DNA of 64,000 nt from Halichoerus grypus (taxonomy: Eukaryota > Chordata > Mammalia > Carnivora > Phocidae). Location: assembly GCF_964656455.1 (NCBI RefSeq), contig NC_135725.1, positions 53,389,688 to 53,453,687 of the forward strand, written 5' to 3'. Every line of letters begins with the position of its first letter. Positions within the stretch are counted from its first letter, which is position 1. Both the position numbers and the translations under genes were made by a program. The notes below the pieces were generated by a model. The model saw only the letters and a program-made list of their open reading frames with translations. It was not told where the DNA came from and did not search any database. Of this stretch, positions 36,570 through 48,645 are shown one piece after another.

Positions 36570-36790
36570 TAAGCTATGCTTTAGGGCCAAACCTAAGTTT
36601 GCAGCATAGCCCTTGCACTTAAGAGCTGAGTAATCTAGAAGTTATCAATTATCCTTAAAATTCAGTTTCCTCATCTCTAAAATGGTGATAATAGTATCTA
36701 TTCAAAGTTTTTGAAAATTTATATGCTATATTTTAAATAAAGTGCTTAGCCCAGAACCTGGCATGCAGTAAGTGTTCAATACTTTCTTCT
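36570..36790 (+). repeat. MIR element
   Basis: 'tcagtttcctcatctctaaaatggtgataatagta' and 'agtgcttagcccagaacctggcatgcagtaagtgttcaat' are near-consensus MIR segments. Confidence 0.9.
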
Positions 36791-36969
36791 CGTGACTCAT
36801 ATCATTATTCTCTTAACCACCTAAGCCCTACCACACTCACTGAACAGTAAAGTGAGCAATGATTCCAAAGAGAACCTGTATGCATTAAACATACATCCTA
36901 GAGACATTCATATTAAAAAGGTGAAATGACCATGGGACAGCACATGATTTAAGTATGTAGTCACAGGTG

Positions 36970-37175
36970 GAAGTTAGTAAGGGTTGCTTTTGGAGTCAAA
37001 ATTCAAGTCAAAGTTCAAATCCAGGCTCCTTCACTAATGGGTCACATTATTTAACTATTCTAAGCTTTCATTTCGTTTCCTGGAGATAAAAACAAAACCA
37101 ATATAGAGCTTTTATAAGGACCAAATGAGCCAATGAATCAAAAGCCCTTGGCACAGCGCCTGGCTCACTATAAGA
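36970..37175 (+). repeat. MIR element
   Basis: 'tggagtcaaaattcaagtc', 'tcaaatccaggctccttcac', 'aaggaccaaatgagcca' and 'cttggcacagcgcctggctcac' in MIR order. Confidence 0.82.
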
Positions 37176-37779
37176 ACTGACAAAAACTATCTCAATATAT
37201 ACAGAAGGAATGAGTCCATTAAAGACCATCTGTACTTACAATGGCTCTGGGCTAGAGACTGTGTTCTCCTCCTCGTTGGGAAATAAGATGCCAAGGATAG
37301 TAAAAACTGCCTTTTCATTGAACTATAGCAGCATAGCATCCAGTAAGTCTAGCATTTATAATGAAAAGATTAAGGAGATGCTCTACTTCACATTCCACAG
37401 AAACGGCCAAGTAAATATCTAGGAGCTAATGACGGGAAGAAGGGTGAAATGCGTGAGAGGTTGAAGGGTTGTGAAATATAATAATTACAACGCTAACCTT
37501 GCAAATTATTAGTGATAAGTTTATGTCCTTAGAATGATTTTGAGTAGGAAATGTTTTGTTATTTTAAGGATTTATCTTCAATTCAGCATTGCCATCTATT
37601 TGGATTATCACCATAAGTTTGAAAATCCGTATGTAAATAAAAACCACATGGCTGGAAGTTTCATCACATCTCATAATATAGAAACTCTAATAACTAGAAC
37701 ATGGTTTTATGAAGCATTTTAGGGAGCCAACCCTAATGGTCCTTGGATTTTGTCTTTTCTCCTCAAACTGACACTGAGC
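37176..37779. other. Intergenic DNA
   Basis: Nothing recognised. Open frames at 37210-37422 and 37534-37722 are short and without domain. Confidence 0.4.
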
Positions 37780-38015
37780 TCAGAATTTGAATCTGAAAGG
37801 TCTGATTTTGAATCTCAGATCCAACATCTTACTAGACAAGTTACCTAATTCTCTGAGCTTCCTGTATCCCATCTGTAATATAATACATACAATAAACAGT
37901 ACCTATTTCATGTGATGTGACAAGGATTAAATGAGCTATACATTTAAGGCATTTGGAAAAGGGCCTAGCACATGGGAAGAGCTGAATTAATACTAGATGT
38001 TATTATTACCTCCAA
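37780..38015 (+). repeat. MIR element
   Basis: 'tctgattttgaatctcagatc', 'acaagttacctaattctctgagcttcc', 'acaaggattaaatgagcta' and 'gggcctagcacatgggaagagctgaa' in MIR order. Confidence 0.88.
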
Positions 38016-38211
38016 AGTTTTATTCTTGCTTAAGTACAATGAAGGATCCTATAAGAAAGTAGAATCTAAGTATTTCAAATAAGCAGTAGACTTTTTTATT
38101 GCATGCATTTGCTCAAATGTTGGTTAAGAAACGTTACAGAATTTAAAGAAAAAATGTATTACAACTCTAATTCTCAATCTTACTACCTCAATAATTATTC
38201 TTAGGTTTAAA

Positions 38212-38232
38212 TTTATTTATTTATTTATTTAG
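38212..38232 (+). repeat. (TTTA)n short repeat
   Basis: About five TTTA units. Confidence 0.85.
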
Positions 38233-38339
38233 TTTGTTTCTTATAAAAGTCTCAATTATAGCATTTCTGTATACATATACATATTTGCATGCAAATAACT
38301 AAAAGTTATAATTTTGCCACATATTAATGTTCTATTGAT

Positions 38340-39354
38340 AGCTTGTGTGGCAGAGATTGCTGATTACCAACTGTCTGCTCTTCTTTATTTTCACACAACT
38401 AGACCTCTATTTCCTTTGTAGTTATTTGTGATCATGTGACTATTCTAGGAAATGGAATGTGAGCAAAAGTGATATGTACTTCTTGGCAACTTGGGTCCTA
38501 AAATCTTCCATGCTCTTTCCTTCTGACTGATCAGCCAGTATTTCTGCAGCCAGTTTCTATTCTTTCCAACAGTGTTATAGTCTTTGTTTACCTATATTGT
38601 ATGTGGTACTTTCCATTAGGAGATACGGGTTTTTGGATAGGGCAATAATGTTAGGTAAGAGGTTTTTTTGTTTCTTTGCTTTTTGTTTTTTGGAGTGGGA
38701 GGTCAAGAATAGCAAAGGAGGGCACTTCTTAGAAGACAATAAGAGCAATAGCCAAGACAATAAAGAGAGCTTCACCACATTCCACCTGGTAGGGATTGGG
38801 AGTCACTGATTCATAAAACTCTTGCACAATTTCATTGTCTTACTATGCTTTGGCAACTAAACTAAAATAGCCACATATAAGACAGTAAAAAAAAAAAAAA
38901 ATCCAATGACAATCATTCACATCTTCTATGTCTCACTGTCCTTCATACACTTTAGACATTTCATGCCAATGGTAGCATCAATCCTGATAGGATCCCAATC
39001 ATTACCAGGGCTGAGGTCACTTGCCAAGTGCTTCTCAGGTTTGTGTTGGAACTAGGGACTTGTCACTGGATTTGCCAGCTTCTCTGTAATATGCAGTGTA
39101 CCCACATTCCCTCAGGCAGCCTGAGGGTCACAGTGCTATTATAAGCCTCCGAGGGACACTGGACATGTTGAAGATGGCAGAGCCTTTGCAGCCTGAATCC
39201 CTACAACGCTGAATAGAACAAAATCCCTTCTACCATCAATCGGGAACAGCTTTGTCTTTATTTTTAGCAAGAGACAGTCTTTCATCGTGTTAAGCCATGG
39301 GTTCCAGGTTCTTCTTTATTACAACTGCTAGCATTATCTAACTAATACAGTTTT
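38340..39354 (+). repeat. Possible old LTR/DNA-type repeat, split
   Basis: The left part (38340-38575: 'gtgatcatgtgactattctaggaaatggaatgtgagcaaaagtg') and right part (39150-39354, ending 'tatctaactaatacag') have the wording of an old MaLR- or hAT-like repeat. They are separated by sequence with an A-run at 38888-38902 that could be a later insertion. I could not fix its identity. Confidence 0.3.
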
Positions 39355-40479
39355 TCGTAATGTTTATGGTTTCAGTAAGTTAGAATCACCAGAATAAAAA
39401 TACCCTATTAATTCTAAAACAACACGCTTTATTTATAGTTGCTTAAACATCCCATGGTTTTTATGTATGCATTCTACTTTATGGTAGCAATTCAAATTCT
39501 GACCTTATAGTTCTATAATATTATTCACCCAGAAGATGTTTTTAGATGAATAATATACACAAATAAAAGTGTGAATTTAAGAAAATCTAAGATTTTCCTG
39601 TCCAGTTTATAACTAAGCTATGGGTGCATCTACATCCTTTGTATTTTTATAGCTTAAACTGCTTAGAATGTGAGTCTCAGCCAATAATTCTAGAATCCTC
39701 TCTCCTGACTAAACAAAGAATTAAAGAGGATCACCAGACTCCAACCTAAGACTGTAAGAACATTTGGACTGGTGATGTATTTTTCCAATTACTGCTTTCA
39801 GTGTTCGCTGTCTATGAACACATTGAAGCCATTTAGGATATATTATTCTAGTAAATGAGCAGACTGTTCACACACATTAAATTCCTGTTCCTGTGTAGAT
39901 TGTAAAATGCAATACCTTTATCTATTTCATGCTAGAATTAAAAATCCATATCACAAATTCTTAGAAAATAAACCATTACCCCTTCCTGAAAAATGTAAAT
40001 GAGAATGAGCATATATATTATCAGAAAAGTACTGAATTATATCCACTGTTTTTCTGGGTAATGTAGCTAAGATTAATTTACTCTGCAACATACACCTATA
40101 ATGTATGTCTCTTAATACTTAGGCTAATGGAATCAGAGAAGGCAAAGGCGTTAGGACGCAGTGGAAGAACGAAGAAAGTATTTGTCTGTGAGCCGAGACT
40201 CAGGAAAAAGTTGGTGGTGGAACTGTCAGAATGAATAAATAGGTTTTAAGTAAAACCAGAAGGCCACTTTTCCAGTTTTCTCATTTTATAAGTTTTTCTG
40301 TGCCACAAGATGTTCTGCTATTTTTTAAAATTTAAAATATCCACTATGATTATTAATACTTACTTATCCAGACATGCCACTTCTCTGCAAAGGATCCTTT
40401 TGAAAGATGTCTGGCAGTAGTTGAAGAATGAATTCGATGACAGAAAGGAAAAGGAAAAAAAAACAAACTACAGGCAGCT
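39355..40479. other. AT-rich intergenic DNA
   Basis: No recognised feature. Confidence 0.4.
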
Positions 40480-40870
40480 GTGGCGTTCATTTATATAAAA
40501 GATGCCCGCTTGTACTATGCCGGCATCTGTGGGAAAGGACATTAAGTAAATCCAGAAGATTTTTCCAATAAATAATCAAATGTTTGGGCCAAGTGGAATT
40601 TGAGATGTTGTGTAGGTGGTTAACGATAAAATGTGCTAGAATGTGTTGCCGTTGGCACTGTGAAAGGTGAATTACATGCACTACTCTAGCCCACACTATG
40701 AGTCTGGGCGTTAGGAATAGCTCTTGTATCTCAAGTGGATGCACCACCCCCTATTGCTGGACATTTAATTTGCCTTCTAAGTTTTTCCAATATTAACAAA
40801 CATGACAACCAAATCCTCCCAACAAAATTAATGGCTTTTTTCCATGTTAGATTCTGTTTAGAATCAATTC
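40480..40870. promoter_or_regulatory. Candidate conserved noncoding element
   Basis: Repeat-free, high-complexity stretch with uncommon CpG-containing words for this desert (GATGCCCGCTTG, TATGCCGGCATC, GTTGCCGTTGGC) and dense AT-rich homeodomain-type words (ATTTAATTTG, AAATTAATGG). No supported frame is visible. Confidence 0.28.
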
Positions 40871-42559
40871 TCAAATTACTCTTCCTTTTGTAAAGAGAAC
40901 AAAATAGATAGATATTGGGTGGAGGATTTGAAGGAAACAGAAGTGGTGGTATATGATAAATTATAATGGCACTAAGCAACCTAGATGGGAAAGAGTCCCG
41001 CATTTTCAGACTGAGTAAATTTTATGACAAGGGCACGGAGAAAGTAATATTATAAGAGGCCTATCCTAACACACTGACATAGTTCAGACTCAGATTTGGG
41101 TTTGGTAGAATGGGCCCTGAGAACCGCATTGAAAAGAAGCCAATATGGGATCAGATATCTGCCACAAATACAGTTTTATCAAAACAAAGTTAAAATAGAA
41201 ACCAAAGGAAAAAGCAGAGATTTTATAGCATATTTTGTACACTTTGATTTGGTTCTAAGTACTATGTTCTTTGGGGCCAGACCTGTTCTGTTCATCACTG
41301 TCCAGAGCACTTAGAATAAAGCCATTATCTTGTAGATCGTTACATGTATCTATGATGGTAGTAGTCGTCTTCAGGATGATCACACTGTGGTTCTTAAATC
41401 TCTAAATGTTTGCCATCAAATTACGCCAAAGGAATGAGACACACTCATGTTATGAAACTTAGAGTATAATTCGAGGCTAGCTATTGTAAATTATATCCAT
41501 TTACTTAATCACAGATGATATCTGGAAATTCCTGATGGAATTTAAAATATAAAGTTTATAGAAATGAGTTATCATAATGTAAATATATCTTGTAGTATAA
41601 AATCTGGTATAAAGTTAGACACAATAATACTGAAAATTAAATGTTATGAAAAACGATCAAGGAGTTACCATGAGATAGCAAAGATTTTCCTTCTCCCTGA
41701 TTTGTTAAAATGTGACCCCAAGCAGGTGAAGGCTCTGTTAAACTCACAAAGGTATCCGAGGAATCACATTCTAGACAGAGGCTCTCAGGAGACTGTAGAC
41801 TAATGGCTACTGTAACCCTATTGTCCAGTATCAAAGGAGCCATTTATTTTGGAGGAGTGTGCCCATCAGCTGCTTAAAGAGGCCCATGGCACTTAACTGA
41901 GCTCAAACTAGGGGAGAATTACAGGATTTATTTCCACACAACTTGATTAAAGTGACTCTCATCTGAAATGTGCAAAAAGATAGAGGGGGTTTTAAGTAAG
42001 CATTATTAAAGTCCAGGTACAGGATTAAGATCAATGGCTTAAATTAGGTAGGGATGAGGTGGGTGGAGAAATGAAGAGAAAATTACAGTAACACTTAGGA
42101 GATTTTGGAAAGTCATCTACAATGAAACAATGAAGACAAAAGACTTAGGGAGGTTCAACTCTGTCTTTCTCTCATACACACTCATGCACAAATGTACACA
42201 GAGTCATAATTTCTTTTCTCTGAGCAATTTCAATGACTTCATGGATGTGTGTAGAAATTGATTGCAGAAAGTCTTCCCCACCACTGAAAATTTTGAAAAA
42301 GGCGAAGATCTTGTGCATCTATCCTTCCTGTGTCTTTCACCTACCCCACCCACGTCCATAGTGCTCAATGTTTTTACACTACTCTGGCTTCGTAGAACCC
42401 AAAAGGACATTTTTTTTTTTTCAGGTGCTGGACCATCTATTCACAACTTCTGTCATGAAAACCTACTATCCAGTAATCCTCAGGTTTTGCTCGAGGATAG
42501 TCAATACATATTATGAACTAATTCAAAAATGAGAGGGTAATGATCATGTAAGTTCAAAA
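40871..42559. other. Intergenic DNA
   Basis: No exon, RNA gene or named repeat is firmly recognised in about 1.7 kb. Short frames (41096-41314, 41564-41803, 42262-42516) lack domains. Confidence 0.4.
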
Positions 42560-42670
42560 AGCATTTAGTGAGCATCCAATTTTCACAAGAAAATATACCA
42601 GGGCTGTGGGGAATAAAAGATCAAGTATTGACCTCAAGAAACATATGATCTTCATAAACAAAGAAAATAT
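42560..42670 (-). repeat. L2 3' end, diverged
   Basis: 'aagcatttagtgagcatcc...ccagggctgtggggaataaaagatcaagtattgacctcaag' resembles the antisense L2 3' end. Confidence 0.5.
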
Positions 42671-43200
42671 AAGGGAGATTATGACCAATATTATAGCAGG
42701 GATCCAAAGGGCAGAAAAAAAAATGTGGAAGAAAACTAGACAAATTTCACCAAAGAACATATGGAAAGTTTCATGGAGAAGATGAAAGTTAAGAACACAC
42801 TTATATTATTTAGGCATAAAGAATTAAACAATATGGGACTTTCAAGTGGTTGGTGAATTCTAGGCAAAGTCGTAAATAGCCTGTATGATATACTCAGTGG
42901 TTCCTCAATTAGTTTGTAGACAGCTCAGATATTGGATGGCCCACTGTCCAAGGCTGGATACCTCACAGCTCTCAGATATGGGAAAAATAGTCTGAGCCCC
43001 CAGAGGTCCTCTATTCATATCACAGATACATGTCAAATATACACTACATGGACTTCTTGCATTTACCTTTCTCTCCAACCAACGCTGTTAATATATCACA
43101 CAACCTCACACTGCACCCATGGACCCTTCCTATTTTGCATACTCACCTCCTAATTTCTTGATTTCTTTTCTTTTCCCCTTTATCACATACTGACTTAGCC
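42671..43200. other. Intergenic DNA
   Basis: A 'actcagtggttcctcaa' word at 42893 resembles a hAT terminus, but no partner terminus was found. Confidence 0.35.
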
Positions 43201-43215
43201 TTCCTCTGAAATCCG

Positions 43216-43227
43216 CCCCCCCCCCCC
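43216..43227 (+). repeat. Poly-C run
   Basis: Twelve consecutive C. Confidence 0.9.
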
Positions 43228-43599
43228 GCCATTATAACTCTTGTATTCTCCACTAATTTCCACTCAATGTCTTGCGTTTCTCAGAAGCTCCATTTTTTCT
43301 TAGGCTAAAAGCCTCCTAACTTTTTCTATTGAGGTTACTCAGCTATCCCAGTGACACTGTCACCAACATACTTAACTCACCCTCTGTCCTTTGCTCTAGC
43401 ATTGCTGACAATGCACAAACAAATCAGTCCAAACATTTTCTTTCTCTACTCCCCCTTATGGACTGTCTGATGCTGCTGGAAAAAAAAAATTAACACTTTA
43501 ATTGATGTCATTATAAATTTATGATCCCCACCCTCTGCTGGGTCTCTAATCTTGTTCTGTACCCATTTAGTTCTACCATTGACTTTCCCTGAACCGCTG

Positions 43600-45045
43600 T
43601 CCCAGTCTTCATCCCTCCTCTCAGTCTTCTACATAGAATCTGCTCCTTCCCCTCTGAGCAGACAATCTATCACCTGCTTCACAGAAAACAACAGAAAACA
43701 TCAGGTGGGAACTCCTAAACTTTAATTCCTCCCACTTTTAAATTGACGATTAATTATCTCCCTGCTGTCCTGGAGGAGTAGGAGTGTCTCAGCATTTCAA
43801 GGTTAATTTCACTGCTCATTCGAGCGCACACACCTCCAGCCCCACCCATCTGTATCTTCCAGCTCTTTTGTCTTAGCTCCCTTTCTTCCACAACCAACGT
43901 GTTCAACAGCCCCTAACCCTTCCCTAAAGTAACCTCCTTCCTGGAAGGAATGAAATGTCTTTCCTGTGCTGCCTGCTTTGAATGTTTGTTACCTAGAGAC
44001 ACTGCTTCCTCCCCATTCACTCCTCCCCCTCATTCATGTTCTGTCCCCGTAACCTACTGCCATTGCTCTTACCAGACTCATCCACATTCAAAATCTGCTA
44101 AGCATTTTCAGTCTTTCTCCTATTTGACTTCTATGTGGCATTTGGATAGCCCCTCTTTGTTCAGACACCCCAACCACTGCACTCCTACCCTACTCCTTCT
44201 CATTTCACCCTGTGTCACTGACACTTGTCCTCTCTTCTTAGGTTTGTTCCTCATTGATCCTTCTTGTTCTCATTTGCACTTCCCAGGACATTTCCTTTGC
44301 TTTAAAAATCCTATGTAAAATTCAAATTTCTGTATCTCATAGGGATCCCTCCTCCAGGATTTGGGTCCATAGCTTTTACCGCTTATTAAATATCAGGAAC
44401 CAGCCATGTGAATCTCAACATGCCCCGATCTGAATTGTCATTTACTCTTATTTCTCTCGTTCTGTAGTCAACAAAATAATTTGGTTAATTGCATGAACTC
44501 AAATTAATTTTCAGATGTTCCTACTTCCTCATCCTTCCACATCTTATCAGGAACCAATCTTAGTGAGTTTATATCAGCAGGACATAAAATCTCTTACCTG
44601 AACTACTGCAGTATCTGAGTTAATTTTTTTTACCCACTCCAAATCATCTTCCACATTGTCTTTAAATTTATTTTCTTCAAAAATACAAATTAGATCATGT
44701 CACTCTCCAATTAAAGTATGACTAATACCAAACCAATTACTGCACAATTAAGTACAAACTTAATTTGACATATATAAGACCTAACTTCATCTACCCAGAT
44801 ATGTCATCTTTCCCGTAGTTCTTCTGATGTTTTGTCATAGGCTCACTCTCTGCTTCAGCCACAACAACATCTAATATTGTGCTACCTATAGATAGTTAAA
44901 ACTGTTTCTAGAATTCATGCCTTTGCCTAAGCTGCTTATTTTGCTCTTCTTACCTTTGAGTTTCGTGTCTAAGGCCTTTTCTGTAAAGCTTTCATAAATC
45001 CCTTTATACCACACTGTATTAGAATGATCAGTTTACAATGCCACC
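43600..45045 (+). repeat. L2 LINE remnant, about 1.4 kb
   Basis: Pyrimidine-rich plus-strand sequence with the L2 order: a former ORF2 part ('tttcagtctttctcctatttgacttctatgtggcatttgga' near 44106, matching an L-L-D-L-S-A-A-F-D-like block) and a 3' part ('aaattagatcatgtcactctcc', 'ctctgcttcagccaca', 'catgcctttgcctaagctg'). The 122-codon open frame at 43950-44318 lies inside and is a remnant, not a host gene. Confidence 0.65.
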
Positions 45046-45304
45046 AGTCTAAGAATTTTTTGAGTGAAGTTCAAATTTATATATCTCTATCATGAGTCTT
45101 TTCCCTAGTTCTCCCATTTAGAACTCCTTAGAATCCCAGCATGTAAAAACTCCTGGTCATTGAGTACTAAATATATGCAGCCAAATAATTATAATTCAAG
45201 AAAAAATGTAGGAGGAACATTATTTGACCTGATTGAGATCTGAATATATTCTAGAGAAACTTAACTCTTCAAGGATAAATTTGTTTTTCTTTTTTATCAT
45301 TCTT

Positions 45305-45346
45305 AATGACCTTGAGATATTGTTATAATGTAGATTCTGACTCAGT
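45305..45346 (+). repeat. 42-bp exact copy of a MER5A-type segment
   Basis: Positions 45305-45346 are identical, base for base, to 47174-47215 (starts AATGACCTTGAGATATTG, ends GATTCTGACTCAGT). The second site sits within a longer MER5A-like element. Here the flanks show no MER5A sequence, so only this 42-bp piece is present. Confidence 0.85.
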
Positions 45347-45447
45347 GTTATAAGAAAGATTGGAATCTCTGTGGTCACTCCAACATAATGTGGTGTGCCT
45401 TATCTTGTATGCCTTTTCATACAAAATGCATTGATAAGCACAGGTTT

Positions 45448-45643
45448 GTTTTTTTTTTTAATTTTATTTATTTATTTGGGATAGAGAGAGCGAGAGAGAG
45501 AGAGCACCAGCAGGGGGTGGGGAGAGGGAGAAGCAGGCTCCTCATTGAGCAGGGAGCCCGCCACAGAGCTCGATCCCAGGACTCCTGGATCATGACCTGA
45601 GCTGAAGGCAGATGCTTAATGGACTGAGCCACCCACGTGCCCC
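45448..45643 (-). mobile_element. SINEC with target-site duplication
   Basis: T-run, GA-rich tract, 'gaagcaggctcctcattgagcaggg' body and 'gactgagccacccacgtgcccc' head. Target repeats ATAAGCACAGGTTT (45434-45447) and ATAAGCGTAGGTTT (45645-45658). Confidence 0.95.
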
Positions 45644-45658
45644 AATAAGCGTAGGTTT

Positions 45659-46639
45659 TTACAACAAAATCCATCTTAATTTTATGTGGAATGCAGCTTA
45701 GAGCCATCCAGAGAGACCCACTGAGAATTCATCCCTCAGAACAAGGGCTTGACCCTTGCTATGTGTTCACATCTGAATCCTGAGAAGGTAAACTACTGCC
45801 TGTTAAGATATATATATTTTTTCATCAATATCTAACCTTGAGAGCTTACTAAAAAAGCCGGAGTTTGTTCATTATGTGTGGCACTTTTTAACATTACACA
45901 ATTAACATATTAAAGAGCGCATTGTACTATAGATAGGTGATCATGCTATAGTAAATGATAGAGAGATAGATACTGATATATAAGAGAAGTGGGAAAATCT
46001 TCATAAGGGCAAACAATAAAATCCAAATAGCCCAAACATGTTACATTTTACATTCTGATGTGTTGAAAAAAATGAGTCTCTGTACAAAGGGAGGGTACCA
46101 ATAAGTATGAGCTATATTTCCTACCTTCATTGAGTTTATGACCTACTTAGAGAAACAAGACATAAATATGTGAAAAGTGAAATAACAAAACTTAAAAATA
46201 GTCCAAAAGACCTGCAAAAGAAATACTGCCAATCTATTCATTATTAATGATCAAATAAATGTCTGCAAACAATAATTTAATTGACACAGGAATTTGCGGA
46301 AGGAAAAATATCCTTTGCCTGGGGATACTGAGACAAGATTTTTTAGACTATGTGTTTCGAAATAGAAAGGTATTTTTATTTGACCTTAAAGAAGATGCTG
46401 ATCTGTCTCTTAGATGGAAACTGTATAATTACAAAGAGCTCAATTTACACTGTTTTCTTACAAATTTCAAAATTGTATAGCTCTTTGAAGAATTTTGAAC
46501 TAAAGCAGTTAAAAAGTTCAATCAGTGATTATTTTCTTTCTCTGTGACTGAAGACAGTCTTGGCAAGAGTAGGCCTTTCTGACAGTGTCATTACTGAAAG
46601 AAAAAAAAAGGGACATATCAGGCATATCAAAGTTAAAAC
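45659..46639. other. Intergenic DNA, possible L2 trace
   Basis: Nothing firm. 46085-46175 ('taagtatgagctatatttcctaccttcattgagtttatgacctactta') may be an antisense L2 3' end. Confidence 0.35.
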
Positions 46640-46965
46640 ACAGAATGACAAAGGATGCTGAAATGGAGAATGCTAAGAACCGGACAATCTATTTTTCTGC
46701 CCTTTGAAGGGCAGTAGGTATGGACCCTCAGGAGAGCAGTGTGCATGTGAAACAGGCTTGGCTGCTGGCTGCTATCCGCTTCCCCAGCCAAGAACAATCC
46801 TATCGGAGTGGAGCCCAACAGGGCTCTGCTGCTTGTCAGCCTTCAGATAAGCACCGTAACCTATTCTGGCTGGAAGTAAGGGCAATGCTGATATGGCTTT
46901 GGGCTAAAACCAATACGGCCAAGGAGCTCTGACATCATCTTCTGGCTGCTTATCACATGATTAAG
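46640..46965. promoter_or_regulatory. Candidate conserved noncoding element
   Basis: Balanced-composition, repeat-free block just before the MER5A copies. It has a GATAAGC word (46846), a CCAAT word (46909) and a TGACATCATC word (46931). No gene structure is visible. Confidence 0.28.
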
Positions 46966-47120
46966 CCTGTAGTTCTTAACCGCAGGTCGGCATGGAATCA
47001 GCTAAGGAGCTTGTAAAAAATACTGATGCCTTGGGCCCACTTCAAACAAATCACTATCTCTGGTGGTGGGCTTGGTCATCACTCCTGAAAGTTCTTCACA
47101 TGATTCAAGCATGAACCCAG
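46966..47120 (+). repeat. MER5A-like hAT DNA transposon
   Basis: 'gtagttcttaaccgcaggtcggcatggaatcagctaaggagcttgtaaaaaatactgatgccttgggccc' follows the MER5A 5' half (terminus, then CACCTGGAGAGCTTGTTAAAA-like, then GGGCCC). Confidence 0.75.
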
Positions 47121-47139
47121 GGTTATTAAACACTTTATT

Positions 47140-47305
47140 AGACCAGGGTTTCTCAAACTTTAAAGTCCATATGAATGACCTTGAGATATTGTTATAATGT
47201 AGATTCTGACTCAGTTAATTCTGCTGTAGGACTTGAGATTTGGCATTCCTAATAAGCTTTCATGTGATGCTGATGCTGACCTAAGATCTCCACTTTGGAC
47301 TGCAA
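47140..47305 (+). repeat. Second MER5A-like copy
   Basis: 'accagggtttctcaaactttaaagtccatatgaatgacc', '...gtagattctgactcag', 'tgatgctgatgctgacc' and 'cactttggactgcaa' give the full MER5A layout. It carries the source-like 42 bp shared with 45305-45346. Confidence 0.8.
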
Positions 47306-47757
47306 ATCTTTTTACACTTCCTTTTTAAAAAATCAATGGAATCGTGGCAGAGTTATTTTTAAATCATGAATCTCACAATCCCCCTTAAGAGAGTCTGATT
47401 CTATGAGGTATTGTCTACTCATCTGGAATAAAAAAAATTATCAGATATGATGTTGACACTGCTGTGCAATCTTGGTTTAAATATTAGAAACTCCTGCTGC
47501 AAGGTGTCCAAGGGAAATGCTATCTACCTTGAAAACTGCCCCTTGTTGGAGGTGCAGAGCTCTCTCAGTGGAGGATTATGAATGATTGATGGCAAGTGGG
47601 CTAGTGTAAAAACAGAATTGCTGAACTCCATCAGGGTTGGTTTCTCCCAAGTATTTCAAACATCATTCCTGTTATCAAAGCAGCCCTGTTGGTTCACTGG
47701 ATTAGATGGAGAATGCCATCCTTCTTTGCCATAGGAGACCTCCACAGGTAATCTCCC
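47306..47757. other. Intergenic DNA
   Basis: Nothing recognised. Confidence 0.4.
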
Positions 47758-47770
47758 AAAGACAAGCCAA

Positions 47771-47965
47771 TTTTTTTTTAAATTTTATTTATTAATTTGA
47801 CAGAGAGAGAGACAGCTAGAGAGGGAACACAAGCAGGGGGAGGGCAGAGGGAGAAGCAGGCTCCCAGCTGAGCAGGGAGATCAATGCGGGGCTCAATCCC
47901 ATGACCCTGGGATCATGACCTGAGCCGAAGGCAGATGCTTAACAACTGAGCCACCCAGGCGTCCC
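47771..47965 (-). mobile_element. SINEC with perfect 16-bp target-site duplication
   Basis: Complete antisense SINEC (T-run 47771-47779, head 'gagccacccaggcgtccc'). The repeats AAGACAAGCCAATTTT at 47759-47774 and 47966-47981 are identical, pointing to one of the younger SINE insertions in the window. Confidence 0.97.
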
Positions 47966-47981
47966 AAGACAAGCCAATTTT

Positions 47982-48399
47982 AACATGACTCCACTTCCTC
48001 TATGACAGACAGAAGGTATCATAATAAGCAAGTTGGAAGTGGACACAAAAAAAGAATACTGTTAAATATTAGCTTTTAGGCTGATGAATAATTTTATATC
48101 CCTCTTAGAAAGGTTATTAAATAAGACAGAAGAGTTTGCTTAAAAGAAAACTTCGTATAGAAAAAGGAAGGGAAAGTTCAAGAGCCATCCTAAAGCAAGA
48201 ATTATCATGAAACCCATGTTAAAACAGAAGAGATGAGTTTTTCTTTTTTCCTCATGACAGTGGCAACTGATATAAATAGGAATGCTCTATTTGTAGTTTG
48301 GGTGTGTATTATGTGCACACCTGTGGATATATGCAGAAATAAATACATACACACAAGAAGAAGATAAATTAAGACTAATTTCACTCCTTTAAGTAAGTG
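47982..48399. other. Intergenic DNA
   Basis: Nothing recognised. Confidence 0.4.
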
Positions 48400-48500
48400 C
48401 TGACCTCAGTGTCCAAGATTAGATCTAATTCTAGCTCTGTGACCTGGAGCCTCAGCTTCCCATCTGTAAAATGAAGGAGTTGGACTGTATACTACTATCA
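48400..48500 (+). repeat. MIR-type fragment
   Basis: 'tctagctctgtgacctggagcctcagcttcccatctgtaaaatgaaggagttgga' matches the MIR/MIR3 core in plus orientation. Confidence 0.72.
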
Positions 48501-48519
48501 ACGTGGCTTCTGGAGTACT

Positions 48520-48645
48520 TATCATGCCAACTACTGGGTGAAGTCCTTGGCAAATCATGAATCTTGTTCATATCCCTGTGAGACACGGGATGTTGTACCT
48601 GTTTTTGCAGATGAGGAAAGGGAAGGCACAGAGAAATGGTATCTA
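48520..48645 (-). repeat. MIR-type fragment
   Basis: 'tttttgcagatgaggaaagggaaggcacagagaa' matches the antisense MIR core. It lies head to head with the preceding fragment. Confidence 0.62.

Noticed and set aside
38575..38900. Possible retroposed transcript ending in the A-run at 38888
   Set aside because: No recognisable gene sequence and no flanking direct repeat could be confirmed.
43950..44318. 122-codon open frame on the plus strand
   Set aside because: Lies wholly in an L2 LINE remnant. The C- and P-rich composition comes from the pyrimidine-rich L2 strand.
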